A stretch of 64,000 nucleotides of DNA from Acidobacteriota bacterium (GCA_029776225.1 JAKOTR010000032.1:62001-126000); one strand, 5' to 3'; numbered from the stretch's first letter, positions 25,618 through 34,924 are shown. The notes: generated by a model from the letters alone, not told the origin. A program made the numbers and translations.

Positions 25618-26050
25618 TCGAATAAAATCGTTTCCTTCGGGACTTGCATCATTACGAATCCATGCGGGGAGCCGTCCGCGGCTGATCGCGGCAGCGGCAT
25701 GCTTTGAAATGCGAACGAAAGCGCTAAAACAAAACTCGAGTTTATGTTCCCGGCGCCGGGACTCACTGAGTGAAGATGCAGAACCTCCACCTCAAAATTG
25801 GAGAGAGCAATATCGAGCGTTTGTGGGAGCACACCGCCCGAATCCGGCGCGAAGCCTGTAAGCCGGAGCGGTTGGCTTCTTTCTTTCCTGCCTCAACTCC
25901 GCCTCGTGGGCGATCCGGACATTCCGGTCGCCTCAGCGGCCCTCCATTTTGTATCCCGTTGGGCGGCGTCTTACCGCCCGAGACTCTGGCGCCGGCGGGT
26001 TTTGCGCCGGGCGAACCGCAGATGAAATCACATGATCGGGGTTGATGAGA

Positions 26051-27508
26051 ATGAAGAAACTCGATTTCGAGCACAGAATCGTAATCACGGGCTATGGGAT
26101 CGTGGCCCAGGCTGCTCTGCCCCTCTTGATGAAACATGTGAATGTTCGGCCGGGGCAGATCACTGTGATCGATTTCTGCGACCGGACCGAGGCGCTCCGA
26201 CCGTGGCTGGAGACGGGCACCGTGCGCTTTGTGAAAGAGCGGGTGACACCGGAGAATTTCTCCTGCCTGCTGTCGCAGGCCGTGGGCCCCGGCGGCCTCA
26301 TCATCGATTTGGCGTGGAGCACCGACTTCTTCGCCATGGCGGAGTGGGCCCACAAGAACAAGGTTCTTTATGTCAATACGTCGCTGGAGACCTGGGGCCC
26401 ATCCGACGGTCTTCAAACAAAATCCGTAATCGAAAAGTCCCTTTATTGCCGCTATGTCCGCGCGCTTGAGCTGGCTTCGAAATGGCGCGGCGCGCCGACC
26501 GCCGTTCTCGACCACGGCGCAAACCCCGGCCTGGTTTCGTCGTTCGTCAAAAAGGGCCTGATCGATATCGCCATGCGGGTGCTCCGCGAAAATCGCCTGT
26601 CCAACGGGCGGCAGGGACATATCGAAGCGGCCCTCGAACGAGGTGATTTCCCGAATCTGGCGCGTGAACTCGGCGTCAAAGTGATTCATTGCAGCGAACG
26701 GGACACCCAGCGCGCCAGTACCCCGAAGACACCCGACCAGTTCGTCGGGACCTGGAGCGTCGAGGCCATGTGGGACGAATCGATTTCTCCCAGCGAGTTC
26801 GGCTGGGGCACGCACGAAATGGTTCGCCCGCACTCGGCCGTGCAGCCGGATTTCGGTCCCCGGAACGTGCTGATTCTCCCGCGAATGGGGATGAACACGT
26901 GGGTGCGCTCCTGGGTGCCGCACGGCGAGATTGTCGGCATGGCCATCACTCACGGCGAGTGCTTCGGGCTTTCCCATGCGCTGACCGTGCATGAAAACGG
27001 CAAGACAGTTTACCGGCCCACGGTCCTTTACGCCTACCTGCCGTGCGCGGAGTCGCTCATCTCGCTTCACGAGCTGAGGTGCCGCAACTATGAGCTGCAT
27101 CCGGTCGAGCGCATCATGGCCGAGGACATTCATTCCGGCACGGACGCCATTGGGGCGCTTATCATGGGCCACCCGTTCAAGTCCTGGTGGACGGGTTCCA
27201 TTCTCTCCATCGAGGAGGCGAGAAAGATCGTCCCCAACGTGAGCGCGACGGCGGCGCAGGTCGCCGCCGGAGTGATTGCCGGCGTGCTCTGGGCGATTCA
27301 GAACCCGAGCAAGGGCCTCTGCTTCCCGGAGGACCTGCCGCACGAGGAGATCCTCAGCATTGCCGCGCCGTACCTCGGCCAGTTCGTCTCGGAGCCGGTC
27401 GACTGGACGCCGCTTCAGGGCCGCCGCGTGTTCTTCAAAGAGAGCGCCGCCGCAAAAATGAACGGGGACGACCCCTGGCAGTTCGAAAATTTTCTGTTCC
27501 ACCCATAG
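26051..27508 (+). CDS. hss: Homospermidine synthase-like
   Basis: The protein of about 485 residues starts with a Rossmann motif (RIVITGYGIVAQAALPLLMKH) and includes DHGANPGLVSSFVKKGLIDIA, a block characteristic of bacterial homospermidine synthase in the saccharopine-dehydrogenase-like superfamily. Other matching parts are WSVEAMWDES and GMNTWVRSWVP. The enzyme makes homospermidine from two putrescines with NAD+. ATG 26051 was chosen because GGGG lies nine bases upstream; 26042 (TTG) and 26045 (ATG) are in frame. No other polyamine gene is adjacent. Confidence 0.85.
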   Translation: MKKLDFEHRIVITGYGIVAQAALPLLMKHVNVRPGQITVIDFCDRTEALRPWLETGTVRFVKERVTPENFSCLLSQAVGPGGLIIDLAWSTDFFAMAEWAHKNKVLYVNTSLETWGPSDGLQTKSVIEKSLYCRYVRALELASKWRGAPTAVLDHGANPGLVSSFVKKGLIDIAMRVLRENRLSNGRQGHIEAALERGDFPNLARELGVKVIHCSERDTQRASTPKTPDQFVGTWSVEAMWDESISPSEFGWGTHEMVRPHSAVQPDFGPRNVLILPRMGMNTWVRSWVPHGEIVGMAITHGECFGLSHALTVHENGKTVYRPTVLYAYLPCAESLISLHELRCRNYELHPVERIMAEDIHSGTDAIGALIMGHPFKSWWTGSILSIEEARKIVPNVSATAAQVAAGVIAGVLWAIQNPSKGLCFPEDLPHEEILSIAAPYLGQFVSEPVDWTPLQGRRVFFKESAAAKMNGDDPWQFENFLFHP

Positions 27509-27582
27509 CTGTGTTGCTCATAAAATCTCTTGGAGCGGCCGCAGCGCGGCCCTCTTATGTGGTACACAAGTAGATCAGCGTC

Positions 27583-28557
27583 ATGAAAGCCATCCTTGTC
27601 CACGCCTGTGGTGGCCCGGATCAGTTGCGATATGAGGAAGTACCCACGCCGGCTCCCGGCCCCGGGCAGGCGCTTGTCAAAGTCGCCGCCGCTGGTGTGA
27701 ACTTCATCGATATCTACCACCGGACCGGGCTTTACAAGCTCCCCACACCCATTGCCCTGGGCATGGAAGGCGCGGGCACTGTGGAGGCCGTCGGCCCCGA
27801 CGTGCGCGAGTTCGCCCCTGGCGACCGCGTCGCCTGGGCCTGGGGCGGCGGGTCTTACGCCGAGTACGCGGCGCTTCCGGCGTCCGCTCTCGTCAAAATC
27901 CCCGACCGCATCGAGTTCCAGACCGCTGCCGCCGTCATGCTGCAAGGCATGACCGCCCACTACCTCGCCCTTTCCACCTACCCCATCAAGGAGCGTGAAA
28001 CCGCGCTTGTTCACGCCGCCGCAGGAGGCGTCGGGCTGCTGCTGACGCAAATCATCAAGATGCAGGGCGGGCGCGTGATCGGCACCGTTTCCACGCAGGC
28101 CAAGGCGGACCTCGCCCTCGCAGCCGGCGCCGACGCCGTAATCTTCTACACCCGTCAGGACTTCGAGCCCGAAGTGAAGCGCCTGACCGGCGGGCGCGGA
28201 GTGGACGTCGTTTACGATTCCGTGGGCGCCGCCACTTTCATGAAAAGCCTCAACTCGCTCCGCCCCCGGGGCATGCTGGTCTCCTTCGGGCAGTCGAGCG
28301 GCCCTGTGCCTCCGTTCGACTTGCTGCTGCTCAATCAGAAGGGTTCTCTGTTTGTGACCCGGCCCAAGCTTCAGGATTACTGCGCGACGCGGCTCGAGCT
28401 GCTCTGGCGCGCCGACGACGTCCTTGGCTGGGTGGACTCGGGCAAGCTGAAGGTGCGCATCGACAAGACTTACCCGCTTTCAGAGGCCGCCCAGGCCCAC
28501 CGTGACCTCGAAGGCCGGAAAACAAGCGGCAAGCTGCTGCTCATCCCCGGCAGCTAG
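27583..28557 (+). CDS. qor: NADPH:quinone oxidoreductase, zinc-independent MDR family
   Basis: The 324-residue product begins MKAILVHACGGPDQLRYEEVPTPAPGPGQALVKV and has GVNFIDIYHRTGLYKLPTPIALGMEGAGTVEAVG, the quinone oxidoreductase version of the GroES-like domain, without the zinc ligands of alcohol dehydrogenases. The nucleotide fold is HAAAGGVGLLLTQIIKMQGGRVIGTVST. It would reduce quinones or enones with NADPH in the cytoplasm; the true substrate is unknown. It stands alone after the hss-like gene with a 74-base gap. Confidence 0.88.
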   Translation: MKAILVHACGGPDQLRYEEVPTPAPGPGQALVKVAAAGVNFIDIYHRTGLYKLPTPIALGMEGAGTVEAVGPDVREFAPGDRVAWAWGGGSYAEYAALPASALVKIPDRIEFQTAAAVMLQGMTAHYLALSTYPIKERETALVHAAAGGVGLLLTQIIKMQGGRVIGTVSTQAKADLALAAGADAVIFYTRQDFEPEVKRLTGGRGVDVVYDSVGAATFMKSLNSLRPRGMLVSFGQSSGPVPPFDLLLLNQKGSLFVTRPKLQDYCATRLELLWRADDVLGWVDSGKLKVRIDKTYPLSEAAQAHRDLEGRKTSGKLLLIPGS

Positions 28558-28640
28558 GAACAGCCATGGACGCGTCCCAACCTGCCGGAAGCCCGTACTT
28601 TACTCCGCTGCGGAACGCACACGAGGCGCAACGCTAACGC

Positions 28641-29735
28641 ATGCCTGGCGCTCTCAGTGAATTCGAATCCCGCCGCCGCCCCGTCCTCGAGGCGCTGGCG
28701 CAAAGGAAGCTGGACGCGCTGATCGTCGCTTCCGCGCCCAACGTGCGGTATCTGTCCGGGTTTACCGGCAGCAACGGCGCGCTGCTGGTCTGGCCGGGCG
28801 GAACGGTCCTGTTCACCGACCCCCGCTACGAGATCCAGGCCGCTCAGGAAACGGATTGCCGGGTGAAGGTGGCGCGCGGTGCGCTCTACCCCGCCCTGAT
28901 GAAGTTCGCCGCAGGCAAAAAGCTGAAAAACCTGGGCTTCGAAGCCGGCCGCGTCTCCTATGAGGCCTACGAGCAGCTCCGGATCGGCCTCACGCTGAAC
29001 GCGTCGCTGACGCCTGTATCCGGGCTGGTCGAGATCATCCGGATGGTGAAGTCCGAGGCCGAAATCGCCCTGATCGAGCAGTCGGTCCGGCTGAATTCGC
29101 AGGCGTATGAAAAAGCCATGCGCCGCGCCCGCCCGGGAATGAGCGAATTCGAACTGGCGGCCGAGTTCGAGTACCAAATGCGCCGTTTAGGAGCGGAAAA
29201 GCCTTCTTTCGAACCCGTTATCGCCGCCGGACCGCGCTCTGCCTTGCCCCACGCCCGCCCCACCTCCAATAGACTGGGAAAGAATCAGTTACTATTAGTA
29301 GACGTGGGCGCCAGCCGGGAGGGCTACGCGAGCGACATGACGCGGATGGCCTTCCTGGGGAAGCCCGGCCCCAAGGTCAAGCGGCTGTACCAAGCCGTTC
29401 TGGAAGCCCAGCTTGCCGCGCTGGATGCGGTGAGGCCGGGCGTCCGGGCCGAACAGGTTGACCGCGCCGCCCGCCAGGTGCTGCGCGCAGCAGGGTTGGG
29501 CGCGGCTTTCGTACACTCCACAGGCCATGGCCTGGGGCTGGAGATCCATGAGCCGCCCCGGATCGGCAAGCGCGACCGGACGGTGCTTGCCGCGGGCATG
29601 ACCATCACCGTGGAGCCCGGCGTTTATCTGGAAGGGTTCGGAGGAGTACGCATCGAAGATACCGTAGTGGTCACCGGGTCGGGATGCCGGATCCTGACGC
29701 CCACCTCCAAAGAGTTGTTGTTGTTGCCGTTCTGA
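28641..29735 (+). CDS. pepP: Xaa-Pro aminopeptidase (M24)
   Basis: The 364-residue protein has a creatinase-like N-terminal domain (LSGFTGSNGALLVWPGG... FTDPRYEIQA) and an M24 pita-bread domain. The metal ligands are visible: two aspartates in LLVDVGASREGYASDMTRM, histidine in HSTGHGLGLEIHEPP and glutamates in TVEPGVYLEGFGGVRIEDT. It removes N-terminal residues ahead of proline. It is followed five bases later by accB. In many bacteria the order is pepP-efp-accB-accC; here no efp is present between them. Could equally be annotated pepQ-like. Confidence 0.88.
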   Translation: MPGALSEFESRRRPVLEALAQRKLDALIVASAPNVRYLSGFTGSNGALLVWPGGTVLFTDPRYEIQAAQETDCRVKVARGALYPALMKFAAGKKLKNLGFEAGRVSYEAYEQLRIGLTLNASLTPVSGLVEIIRMVKSEAEIALIEQSVRLNSQAYEKAMRRARPGMSEFELAAEFEYQMRRLGAEKPSFEPVIAAGPRSALPHARPTSNRLGKNQLLLVDVGASREGYASDMTRMAFLGKPGPKVKRLYQAVLEAQLAALDAVRPGVRAEQVDRAARQVLRAAGLGAAFVHSTGHGLGLEIHEPPRIGKRDRTVLAAGMTITVEPGVYLEGFGGVRIEDTVVVTGSGCRILTPTSKELLLLPF

Positions 29736-29740
29736 TAGCC

Positions 29741-30256
29741 ATGACATTGGACGAAATTCGAGAGTTGATTAAAGTTGTCACCGACACGGGCATAGCCGAA
29801 CTGGAAGTGCAGCGCGGTGATAACAGGGTGCGGATTCGCCGCGCCAACCGGGCCCAGGTGCATGAGTACGTTGTGCCGGCCCAGGCTGAATCGCGCTCCG
29901 GCCACCACGTTGCCCAGCAGGCCGGCGCCGCGGCTGCCCCCGCGCCAGCGACGGTCCCCGCTCCTGCGGCGCCTGCTACCCCGGCGCCAACGGACCCGCT
30001 GAGCGACCCAACCGTGGTGACAGTCAAGTCGCCGATTGTCGGAACCTTCTATGAGGCGCCTTCGCCCGGCGCGGCGCCCTTCATCAAGGTAGGCGACGTC
30101 GTGAAACCGGGCGATGTGCTGTGCATCATCGAGTCCATGAAGCTGATGAATGAGATCGAGGCCGAAGTCGGCGGCGTCGTCATCAACAAACTCGTCAACA
30201 ACGCCCAACCGGTCGAGTACGGCGAAGCCCTGTTCGCCATCCGTCCCACCTCCTGA
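29741..30256 (+). CDS. accB: Acetyl-CoA carboxylase biotin carboxyl carrier protein
   Basis: From ATG 29741 the 171-residue protein starts [34 protein letters not shown], the usual BCCP N-terminal region. A long Ala/Pro linker follows, then the biotinyl domain [46 protein letters not shown]. The biotin lysine is in ESMKLM. It carries CO2 between biotin carboxylase and carboxyltransferase in the first step of fatty-acid synthesis. An in-frame upstream GTG/ATG would run into pepP and is rejected. accC starts eight bases later. Confidence 0.96.
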   Translation: MTLDEIRELIKVVTDTGIAELEVQRGDNRVRIRRANRAQVHEYVVPAQAESRSGHHVAQQAGAAAAPAPATVPAPAAPATPAPTDPLSDPTVVTVKSPIVGTFYEAPSPGAAPFIKVGDVVKPGDVLCIIESMKLMNEIEAEVGGVVINKLVNNAQPVEYGEALFAIRPTS

Positions 30257-30264
30257 TCGCAGGC

Positions 30265-31611
30265 ATGTTTGAAAAGATACTGATTGCCAACCGGGGGGAG
30301 ATTGCTCTCCGCGTCATCTGCGCCTGCAAGGAGCTCGGGATCAAGACCGTCGCGGTCTATTCCGAAGCGGACCGGCACAGCCTGCACGCCAGGTTCGCCG
30401 ACCAGGCCATCTGTATCGGTCCGGCCAAGAGCAGCCTGAGCTATTTGGATATACCCGCGGTGATCAGCGCCGCGGAGATCGCCAACGTGGATGCCATCCA
30501 CCCGGGCTACGGCTTCCTCAGCGAGAACGCGGATTTCGCGGAAGTCTGCGAGCTGTCGGGCATCAAGTTCATCGGGCCGCCGCCCGAAGTGATGCGGCTG
30601 ACGGGACTCAAGGACCGCGCGCGCGCCGCCATGAAGGCGGCCGGGGTGCCCACGCTGCCGGGATCCGATGGCGTTCTGAAATCGCCCGAGGAGGCGCTGG
30701 ACGTGGCCGGGAGGATCGGCTACCCGGTGATCCTGAAGGCGACGGCGGGCGGCGGCGGACGCGGGATGCGCATCGTGCGCACGCCGGAGGAGCTGCCCGG
30801 CCTGTTTGTCCAGGCGCAGCAGGAGGCGGCAGCCGCCTTCAACTGTCCGGATGTCTACCTGGAGAAGTACATAGAGTCGGCGCGCCACATCGAGTTCCAG
30901 GTGCTGGCCGACCAGCACGGCAACGTCGAGGTGCTCGGCGAGCGCGAATGCACCATACAGCGGCGGCACCAAAAGCTGATCGAAGAGGCGCCGGCGCTTT
31001 GCGTGACGCCCGAAGTGCGCGCGCGGATTTCCAGCGCCCTGCGCGAGGCCATGAGGTCGCTGGGCTACGTGAACGCCGGGACGGTCGAATTCGTGATGAA
31101 CGCCGAGTGCGGGCAGCTCTACTTCATCGAGGTGAATGCGCGCATTCAGGTGGAGCACCCCGTTACGGAGTGCGTCACGGGAATCGACATCGTAAAGAGC
31201 CAGATCCGGATCGCGGCCGGCCACAAGCTGCCGGACATCATCCCGCGGGTGGAGATTCGCGGGCACGCCCTGGAGTGCCGCATCAACGCCGAGCACCCCG
31301 AAACGCTCGCGCCTTCACCGGGGCGCATCACCGGCCTGAACCTGCCGGGCGGCATGGGCGTGCGGGTGGATACGGCCGCCTACACGGAGGGCGTGATCTC
31401 GCCCTATTACGATTCGCTGATCGCCAAGGTGATCGCGCACGGCGACGACCGCGCCGAGGCCATCATGCGCATGAGGCGGGCGCTGGATATGTGCGTGGTG
31501 GAGGGCATCCACACGTCCATCCCGCTGCACCAGAAGATTCTCGCTGACCCGGATTTCGTGGCCGGCAAGTTCGACACCAATTTCGTTCGGCGGTTCCTGC
31601 CAGCGAAGTAA
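30265..31611 (+). CDS. accC: Acetyl-CoA carboxylase biotin carboxylase subunit
   Basis: The 448-residue ATP-grasp enzyme begins [36 protein letters not shown] and contains [12 protein letters not shown] (glycine-rich ATP loop), [36 protein letters not shown] and [16 protein letters not shown] with the catalytic residues. It carboxylates biotin on AccB using ATP and bicarbonate. It is cotranscribed with accB. The carboxyltransferase genes accA and accD are not in the window. Length is standard. Confidence 0.97.
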   Translation: MFEKILIANRGEIALRVICACKELGIKTVAVYSEADRHSLHARFADQAICIGPAKSSLSYLDIPAVISAAEIANVDAIHPGYGFLSENADFAEVCELSGIKFIGPPPEVMRLTGLKDRARAAMKAAGVPTLPGSDGVLKSPEEALDVAGRIGYPVILKATAGGGGRGMRIVRTPEELPGLFVQAQQEAAAAFNCPDVYLEKYIESARHIEFQVLADQHGNVEVLGERECTIQRRHQKLIEEAPALCVTPEVRARISSALREAMRSLGYVNAGTVEFVMNAECGQLYFIEVNARIQVEHPVTECVTGIDIVKSQIRIAAGHKLPDIIPRVEIRGHALECRINAEHPETLAPSPGRITGLNLPGGMGVRVDTAAYTEGVISPYYDSLIAKVIAHGDDRAEAIMRMRRALDMCVVEGIHTSIPLHQKILADPDFVAGKFDTNFVRRFLPAK

Positions 31612-31640
31612 TCCTCAAACGGGCTGAACCGCCGGAGCCG

Positions 31641-32588
31641 CTACTCCAGAGGAATGCGGCTTTTGTTTTTCTCGAGCCAGGTGGAAAACGTCAGCAGCGA
31701 CGGGTTCAGCGAGCGCGTAAACTCGACGCTGCGCGCGGCGCAAAAGTCCTCTGCGAAATCGCGATAGAACTGAAACATGTTGCCGAGGTCTTCCGCGCCC
31801 GGGAAGCCGAGCTTGCGGTAGACCTCAGGCGGCACATCGTTGTACACGATTTCCTTTCCCAACGCCTTGCTGAGCGCGGCGGCCATCTCGTGCCCCGTCA
31901 GGTGCTCGCCGGCGATGCCAACTCTCTTGCCCACGAATTCCCCGCCCCTTTTGAAAACGGCGTAGGCGCAATTGCCGATGTCCTCGACGGCGATGCCCGG
32001 CAACTTCTTGTCCCCCATCGGCATCGTGATCGCCAGTTTTCCGTCGGGACCTTTTCGCGGCCCCATTCCTTGGATGAAGTTTTCCCAGTAAAACGAGGCC
32101 AGCAGGAAAGTGACGGGCAGTCCCTGGTCTGAAAAGAAGCGGTCGGATTCTCCCTTGCCGTCGAAATGCGGCACCTTGAAGCGGCCCATCAGAGTCGGCA
32201 TGCGGTTGTCGCTGAGCGGCACCCACCGGCGCGTGTCCTCGAGCGTTGACCAGATAACGTGCCCGACGCCTGCCCGCTTGGCTGCCCGGGCCATGTTTTC
32301 CGCCTGCGCCATTTCCTTGTCAGGCGAGAAGTGCGCCCAGAAAAACGTGACACAAAACGCCCCGTCTGCGCCCTGGAACGCTCGCTCCAGGCTCTTCAAA
32401 TCGTCGATATCGGCCGCAACGACTTCAGCGCCCGCCTCCGCCAGTTCCCTGGCCTTCTTGGAATTCACGTCCCTGGTCAGCGCCCGGACGGCGTACCCGC
32501 CTTGCGGATCGCAAAGAATCGCACTCGCCAGTGCCCCGCCCTGCGCGCCGGTAGCGCCTACGACCGCAATAGTCTTTTTCGCAGCCAT
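31641..32588 (-). CDS. NmrA-like NAD(P)-binding protein
   Basis: From ATG 32588, with GGGGGTG upstream, the 315-residue product opens MAAKKTIAVVGATGAQGGALASAIL, the Rossmann GATGxQG motif of the NmrA/HSCARG subgroup of atypical SDRs. It has VVAADIDDLKSLERAFQGADGAFCVTFFW and lacks the YxxxK catalytic pair of classical SDRs. NmrA-like proteins often sense NADP or act as redox regulators rather than as dehydrogenases. It converges with accC. The role is unknown beyond binding of NAD(P). Confidence 0.82.
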   Translation of the reverse strand: MAAKKTIAVVGATGAQGGALASAILCDPQGGYAVRALTRDVNSKKARELAEAGAEVVAADIDDLKSLERAFQGADGAFCVTFFWAHFSPDKEMAQAENMARAAKRAGVGHVIWSTLEDTRRWVPLSDNRMPTLMGRFKVPHFDGKGESDRFFSDQGLPVTFLLASFYWENFIQGMGPRKGPDGKLAITMPMGDKKLPGIAVEDIGNCAYAVFKRGGEFVGKRVGIAGEHLTGHEMAAALSKALGKEIVYNDVPPEVYRKLGFPGAEDLGNMFQFYRDFAEDFCAARSVEFTRSLNPSLLTFSTWLEKNKSRIPLE

Positions 32589-32647
32589 AATCACCCCCGG
32601 TGAGTAGATTCGCAAAGCAGCGGAAAAGACTTGCAAAAAGCCGGCTT

Positions 32648-33478
32648 TCAGGCGGAGGCCGAGAACCAGCGGTACATCTGATAGAAACAGAAGGCCGTGA
32701 TCAACACGCAAAGGCAGGCGGCCACGCGCCAGGCGCGCTCGCTCCAGGTTTCAACGAGGCTTGGCGCCCCGGCCACGTATCCCGTGGCGAAACCGGCGGC
32801 CAGCCCGCCGATATGCGCCGCATTGTCGATGCGCAGGCCGGGCAGAAACCCGATGATCAGAATGTAAATCACCCACCGCGTATACAGGCCGCGGATTTCG
32901 GCCCCCAGCGGGCTGCGGCTCTTCACGCCCACCGCGATCATGGCGCCGATCAGCCCCAGTAGCCCGGCCGAGGCGCCCACCGACAGCCCGGCGCTCCAGA
33001 CCGAGCTGGCGTAGAAGCCGAAGACGGTGGCCGCGAAGTAAATCACGATGAGCCGCGCCGACCCGTAGATCTGCTCGACCTGCGCCCCGACGTCGAACAA
33101 CACCCACGAGTTCATCAGGATGTGAATCAACCCGCCGTGCAGAAATCCGGCCGTGACCAGCCGCCACCACTGGCCGTACTGGATGGCTTCGCGCAGCTTG
33201 GCGCCGAAGTCAAACAGCGTGCGGGGATCGACGGACATGATGGCGTCGGGGTTGCCCGCGCGCATGCTGTAGATCACCGTGGCCGCGAACAGGCCGAAGT
33301 TGATCAACAGGATCATCGTGGTGGTGAAGTAGGCGTGAGGGACAAATCCCCCGAGAACCGGCTTGGGAGAGCGCCGGTCCACGGCGCGCGGGCCCACCTC
33401 CCCCTCGCAGTACGGGCACACGCGGTTGCTGGTCGTGATGAAAGCCCGGCAATGCGGGCACATGCGGCGGGTTTCCAT
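32648..33478 (-). CDS. Rhomboid-family intramembrane serine protease with zinc ribbon
   Basis: The 276-residue protein begins with a CxxC-x15-CxxC zinc ribbon (MCPHCRAF... CPYC), then a multi-helix rhomboid core. The catalytic serine sits in GASAGLLGLIGA and the histidine in NAAHIGGLAAGFATGY, with GGLIHILMNSWVLFDVGAQVE as the HxxxN-type helix 2. Rhomboids cut transmembrane substrates within the bilayer; the substrate is unknown. A TACAAT box (complement of 33487-33492) lies eight bases before the ATG, so the transcript may be leaderless. It is divergent from the aldolase gene that opens the microcompartment cassette. Confidence 0.9.
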   Translation of the reverse strand: METRRMCPHCRAFITTSNRVCPYCEGEVGPRAVDRRSPKPVLGGFVPHAYFTTTMILLINFGLFAATVIYSMRAGNPDAIMSVDPRTLFDFGAKLREAIQYGQWWRLVTAGFLHGGLIHILMNSWVLFDVGAQVEQIYGSARLIVIYFAATVFGFYASSVWSAGLSVGASAGLLGLIGAMIAVGVKSRSPLGAEIRGLYTRWVIYILIIGFLPGLRIDNAAHIGGLAAGFATGYVAGAPSLVETWSERAWRVAACLCVLITAFCFYQMYRWFSASA

Positions 33479-33529
33479 GAATCTTCATTGTAGCGGCTGA
33501 AGGAGCCCAATTATCGGCTTACCGTTTGC

Positions 33530-33535
33530 TACAAT
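33530..33535 (+). promoter_or_regulatory. Extended -10 box of the microcompartment cassette
   Basis: TGC-TACAAT (TG at 33527-33528, TACAAT at 33530-33535) is an extended -10 match. No good -35 is visible. The ATG is 11 bases downstream and has no ribosome site, which suggests a leaderless or very short 5' end. Confidence 0.45.
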
Positions 33536-33546
33536 TTACTCTTCCG

Positions 33547-34317
33547 ATGAAAACGGAGCGGGAATATCGCGAAGAGATTGTGCACGTCGGGCGCATGATC
33601 TGGGAAAAAGGATGGGTGGCCGCCAACGACGGCAACATCAGCGTGCGTCTGGATCAGGACCGCTTCCTGTGCACGCCGACGCAGGTCTCCAAGGGCATGA
33701 TGAAGCCCGAGGACCTGGTTGTGTGCGACGCCAACGGCAACAAAATCTCCGGATACAAGGAACGCACGTCGGAGTTCATGATGCACCTGACCGTGTACAA
33801 TCTCCGGCCGGACATCCGGGCCGTGGTGCATGCGCACCCGCCGGTGGCCACCGGCTACGCAACGGCCGGGCGCTCTCTGAACCTGGCGCTGCTGCCGGAG
33901 GTGGTGATCGGGCTCGGCTGCGTTCCGCTGGCCGACTACGGCCTGCCGGGCACGCCTGAGTTGATCAAACCCATGCTGCCGCTCATTCCCAAGTACGAGG
34001 CTCTGCTGATGGGCAACCACGGAGCGGTCTGCTACGGCCAGGACGTTTACCAGGCGTTTTTCCGCATGGAGACCGTCGAGCACTTTGCGCGGATTTCTCT
34101 GGTGGCTGAACTGCTGGGCGGCGCCCGGGTGCTGCCGAAAGAGGAAGTGAACAAGCTGCTCGAAGCGCGCGCGCGCTACGGAGTGAACACACGCGGCGGG
34201 CTGGAGGCCGGCTGCCCCCTGGCCGCCGAGGAAGTGGGCGGCCAGAAGATCCAGGTTACGCGCGAGGAACTGATCGCGCTCGTCGAGGAAGCCGTGCGCG
34301 CGCGGCTGTCGTCATAG
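33547..34317 (+). CDS. Class II aldolase with C-terminal encapsulation-type tail
   Basis: The 256-residue product is a FucA/AraD-family class II aldolase: E76 in TSEF, H95 and H97 in VVHAHPP, and H158 in GNHGAV give the Zn-binding and catalytic residues. It would cleave a ketose 1-phosphate such as fuculose- or rhamnulose-1-phosphate to DHAP and lactaldehyde; an AraD-like epimerase activity is the alternative. Residues about 235-254 (QVTREELIALVEEAVRARL) form an amphipathic helix after a Gly/Pro-rich linker (AGCPLAAEEVGG), as in encapsulation peptides that target enzymes to microcompartments. Typical FucA is about 40 residues shorter. It is followed 18 bases later by a BMC-H gene. Confidence 0.9.
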   Translation: MKTEREYREEIVHVGRMIWEKGWVAANDGNISVRLDQDRFLCTPTQVSKGMMKPEDLVVCDANGNKISGYKERTSEFMMHLTVYNLRPDIRAVVHAHPPVATGYATAGRSLNLALLPEVVIGLGCVPLADYGLPGTPELIKPMLPLIPKYEALLMGNHGAVCYGQDVYQAFFRMETVEHFARISLVAELLGGARVLPKEEVNKLLEARARYGVNTRGGLEAGCPLAAEEVGGQKIQVTREELIALVEEAVRARLSS

Positions 34318-34335
34318 GATTAGCAGGAGGCTCTA

Positions 34336-34626
34336 ATGGGTGAAGCGCTGGGTATGATCGAGACCCGCGGCCTGGTGGCCTTGATTGAAGCCGCCGATGC
34401 CATGGTGAAGGCCGCAAACGTGACCCTGGTAGGTTGGGAGAGGGTTGGTTCGGGATACGTGACCGCTTTGGTCCGGGGCGATGTGGCAGCGGTTCGCGCC
34501 GCCACAGACGCAGGCGCCGCCGCCGCGCGCCGCGTGGGCGAGCTCATCTCGGTCCACGTGATTCCACGGCCCCACCCGAGCCTGGAAGAAAGCCTGCCCA
34601 TCGGCCGGAGCACGGCCGCCAAGTAG
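34336..34626 (+). CDS. Microcompartment hexameric shell protein (BMC-H)
   Basis: The 96-residue protein is a single BMC domain: [60 protein letters not shown] is shared in order with PduA, CcmK and EutM. The pore loop reads RVGSGYVT where PduA has KIGSGLVT. The hexamer tiles the facets of the polyhedral shell, with a central pore for metabolites. AGGAGG precedes the ATG. It is the only hexamer gene in the window, whereas most compartments need at least one hexamer as well as trimers and pentamers. Confidence 0.95.
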   Translation: MGEALGMIETRGLVALIEAADAMVKAANVTLVGWERVGSGYVTALVRGDVAAVRAATDAGAAAARRVGELISVHVIPRPHPSLEESLPIGRSTAAK

Positions 34627-34642
34627 GCGGAAGAAGGTTCCC

Positions 34643-34918
34643 ATGATACTGGCCCGAGTCGTGGGCACGGTTGTGGCCACGCGGAAAGATCCCCGCCTGG
34701 AAGGCAAAAAGCTGCTGGTTCTGAAGCCGATCACGCCGGACGGTAAGGACGAGCCCGGCTACGTCGTCGCCGTCGACACGGTGAGCGCCGGCGTTCGCGA
34801 AAAAGTGCTCGCCGTTTCCGGCAGCTCGGCCCGCATGGCCGAAGGCTGCAAGGACAAGCCCGTGGACACCGCCATCGTCGGCATCGTCGATGCGGTCAGC
34901 CTCGACGAGAAAGGATAG
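34643..34918 (+). CDS. Microcompartment pentameric vertex protein 1 (EutN/CcmL, BMC-P)
   Basis: The 91-residue protein starts MILARVVGTVVATRKDPRLEGKKLLVLKPI, the EutN/CcmL opening (xxxGxVxGTVVATRKxPxLxGxKLLxV). It continues with VAVDTVSAGVREKVLAVSGSSAR, then the VDTAIVGIVDAV end. Pentamers of this fold close the twelve vertices of the shell. It is 16 bases after the BMC-H gene and six before the next BMC-P. It is the most consensus-like of the three. Confidence 0.94.
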   Translation: MILARVVGTVVATRKDPRLEGKKLLVLKPITPDGKDEPGYVVAVDTVSAGVREKVLAVSGSSARMAEGCKDKPVDTAIVGIVDAVSLDEKG

Positions 34919-34924
34919 CCGCGG

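Larger units (their letters stand above)
25449..26050. other. 600-base gap with palindromes, no recognised gene
   Basis: No credible protein gene fills this stretch. It holds a 16-base palindrome TGTGCG-AAAA-CGCACA (25504-25519), a second stem TCCGGGC/GCCCGGA (25532-25555) leading into GGAGGGAG, and a 17-codon frame from GTG 25564. A stem GGGCGG/CCGCCC without T-run lies near 25961-25979. A partial sigma-54-like site (TTGGCA...GTGC, 25581-25596) is present but has three mismatches. Open frames on both strands in the second half have no recognisable motif and are left uncalled. Confidence 0.6.

Noticed and set aside
25455-25832. Minus-strand frame in the gap before the hss-like gene
   Set aside because: Composition and sequence resemble no family; mixed with stop-rich alternatives. 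Left uncalled.
25961-25979. GGGCGG/CCGCCC stem as a terminator
   Set aside because: No T-run follows and there is no gene end nearby.
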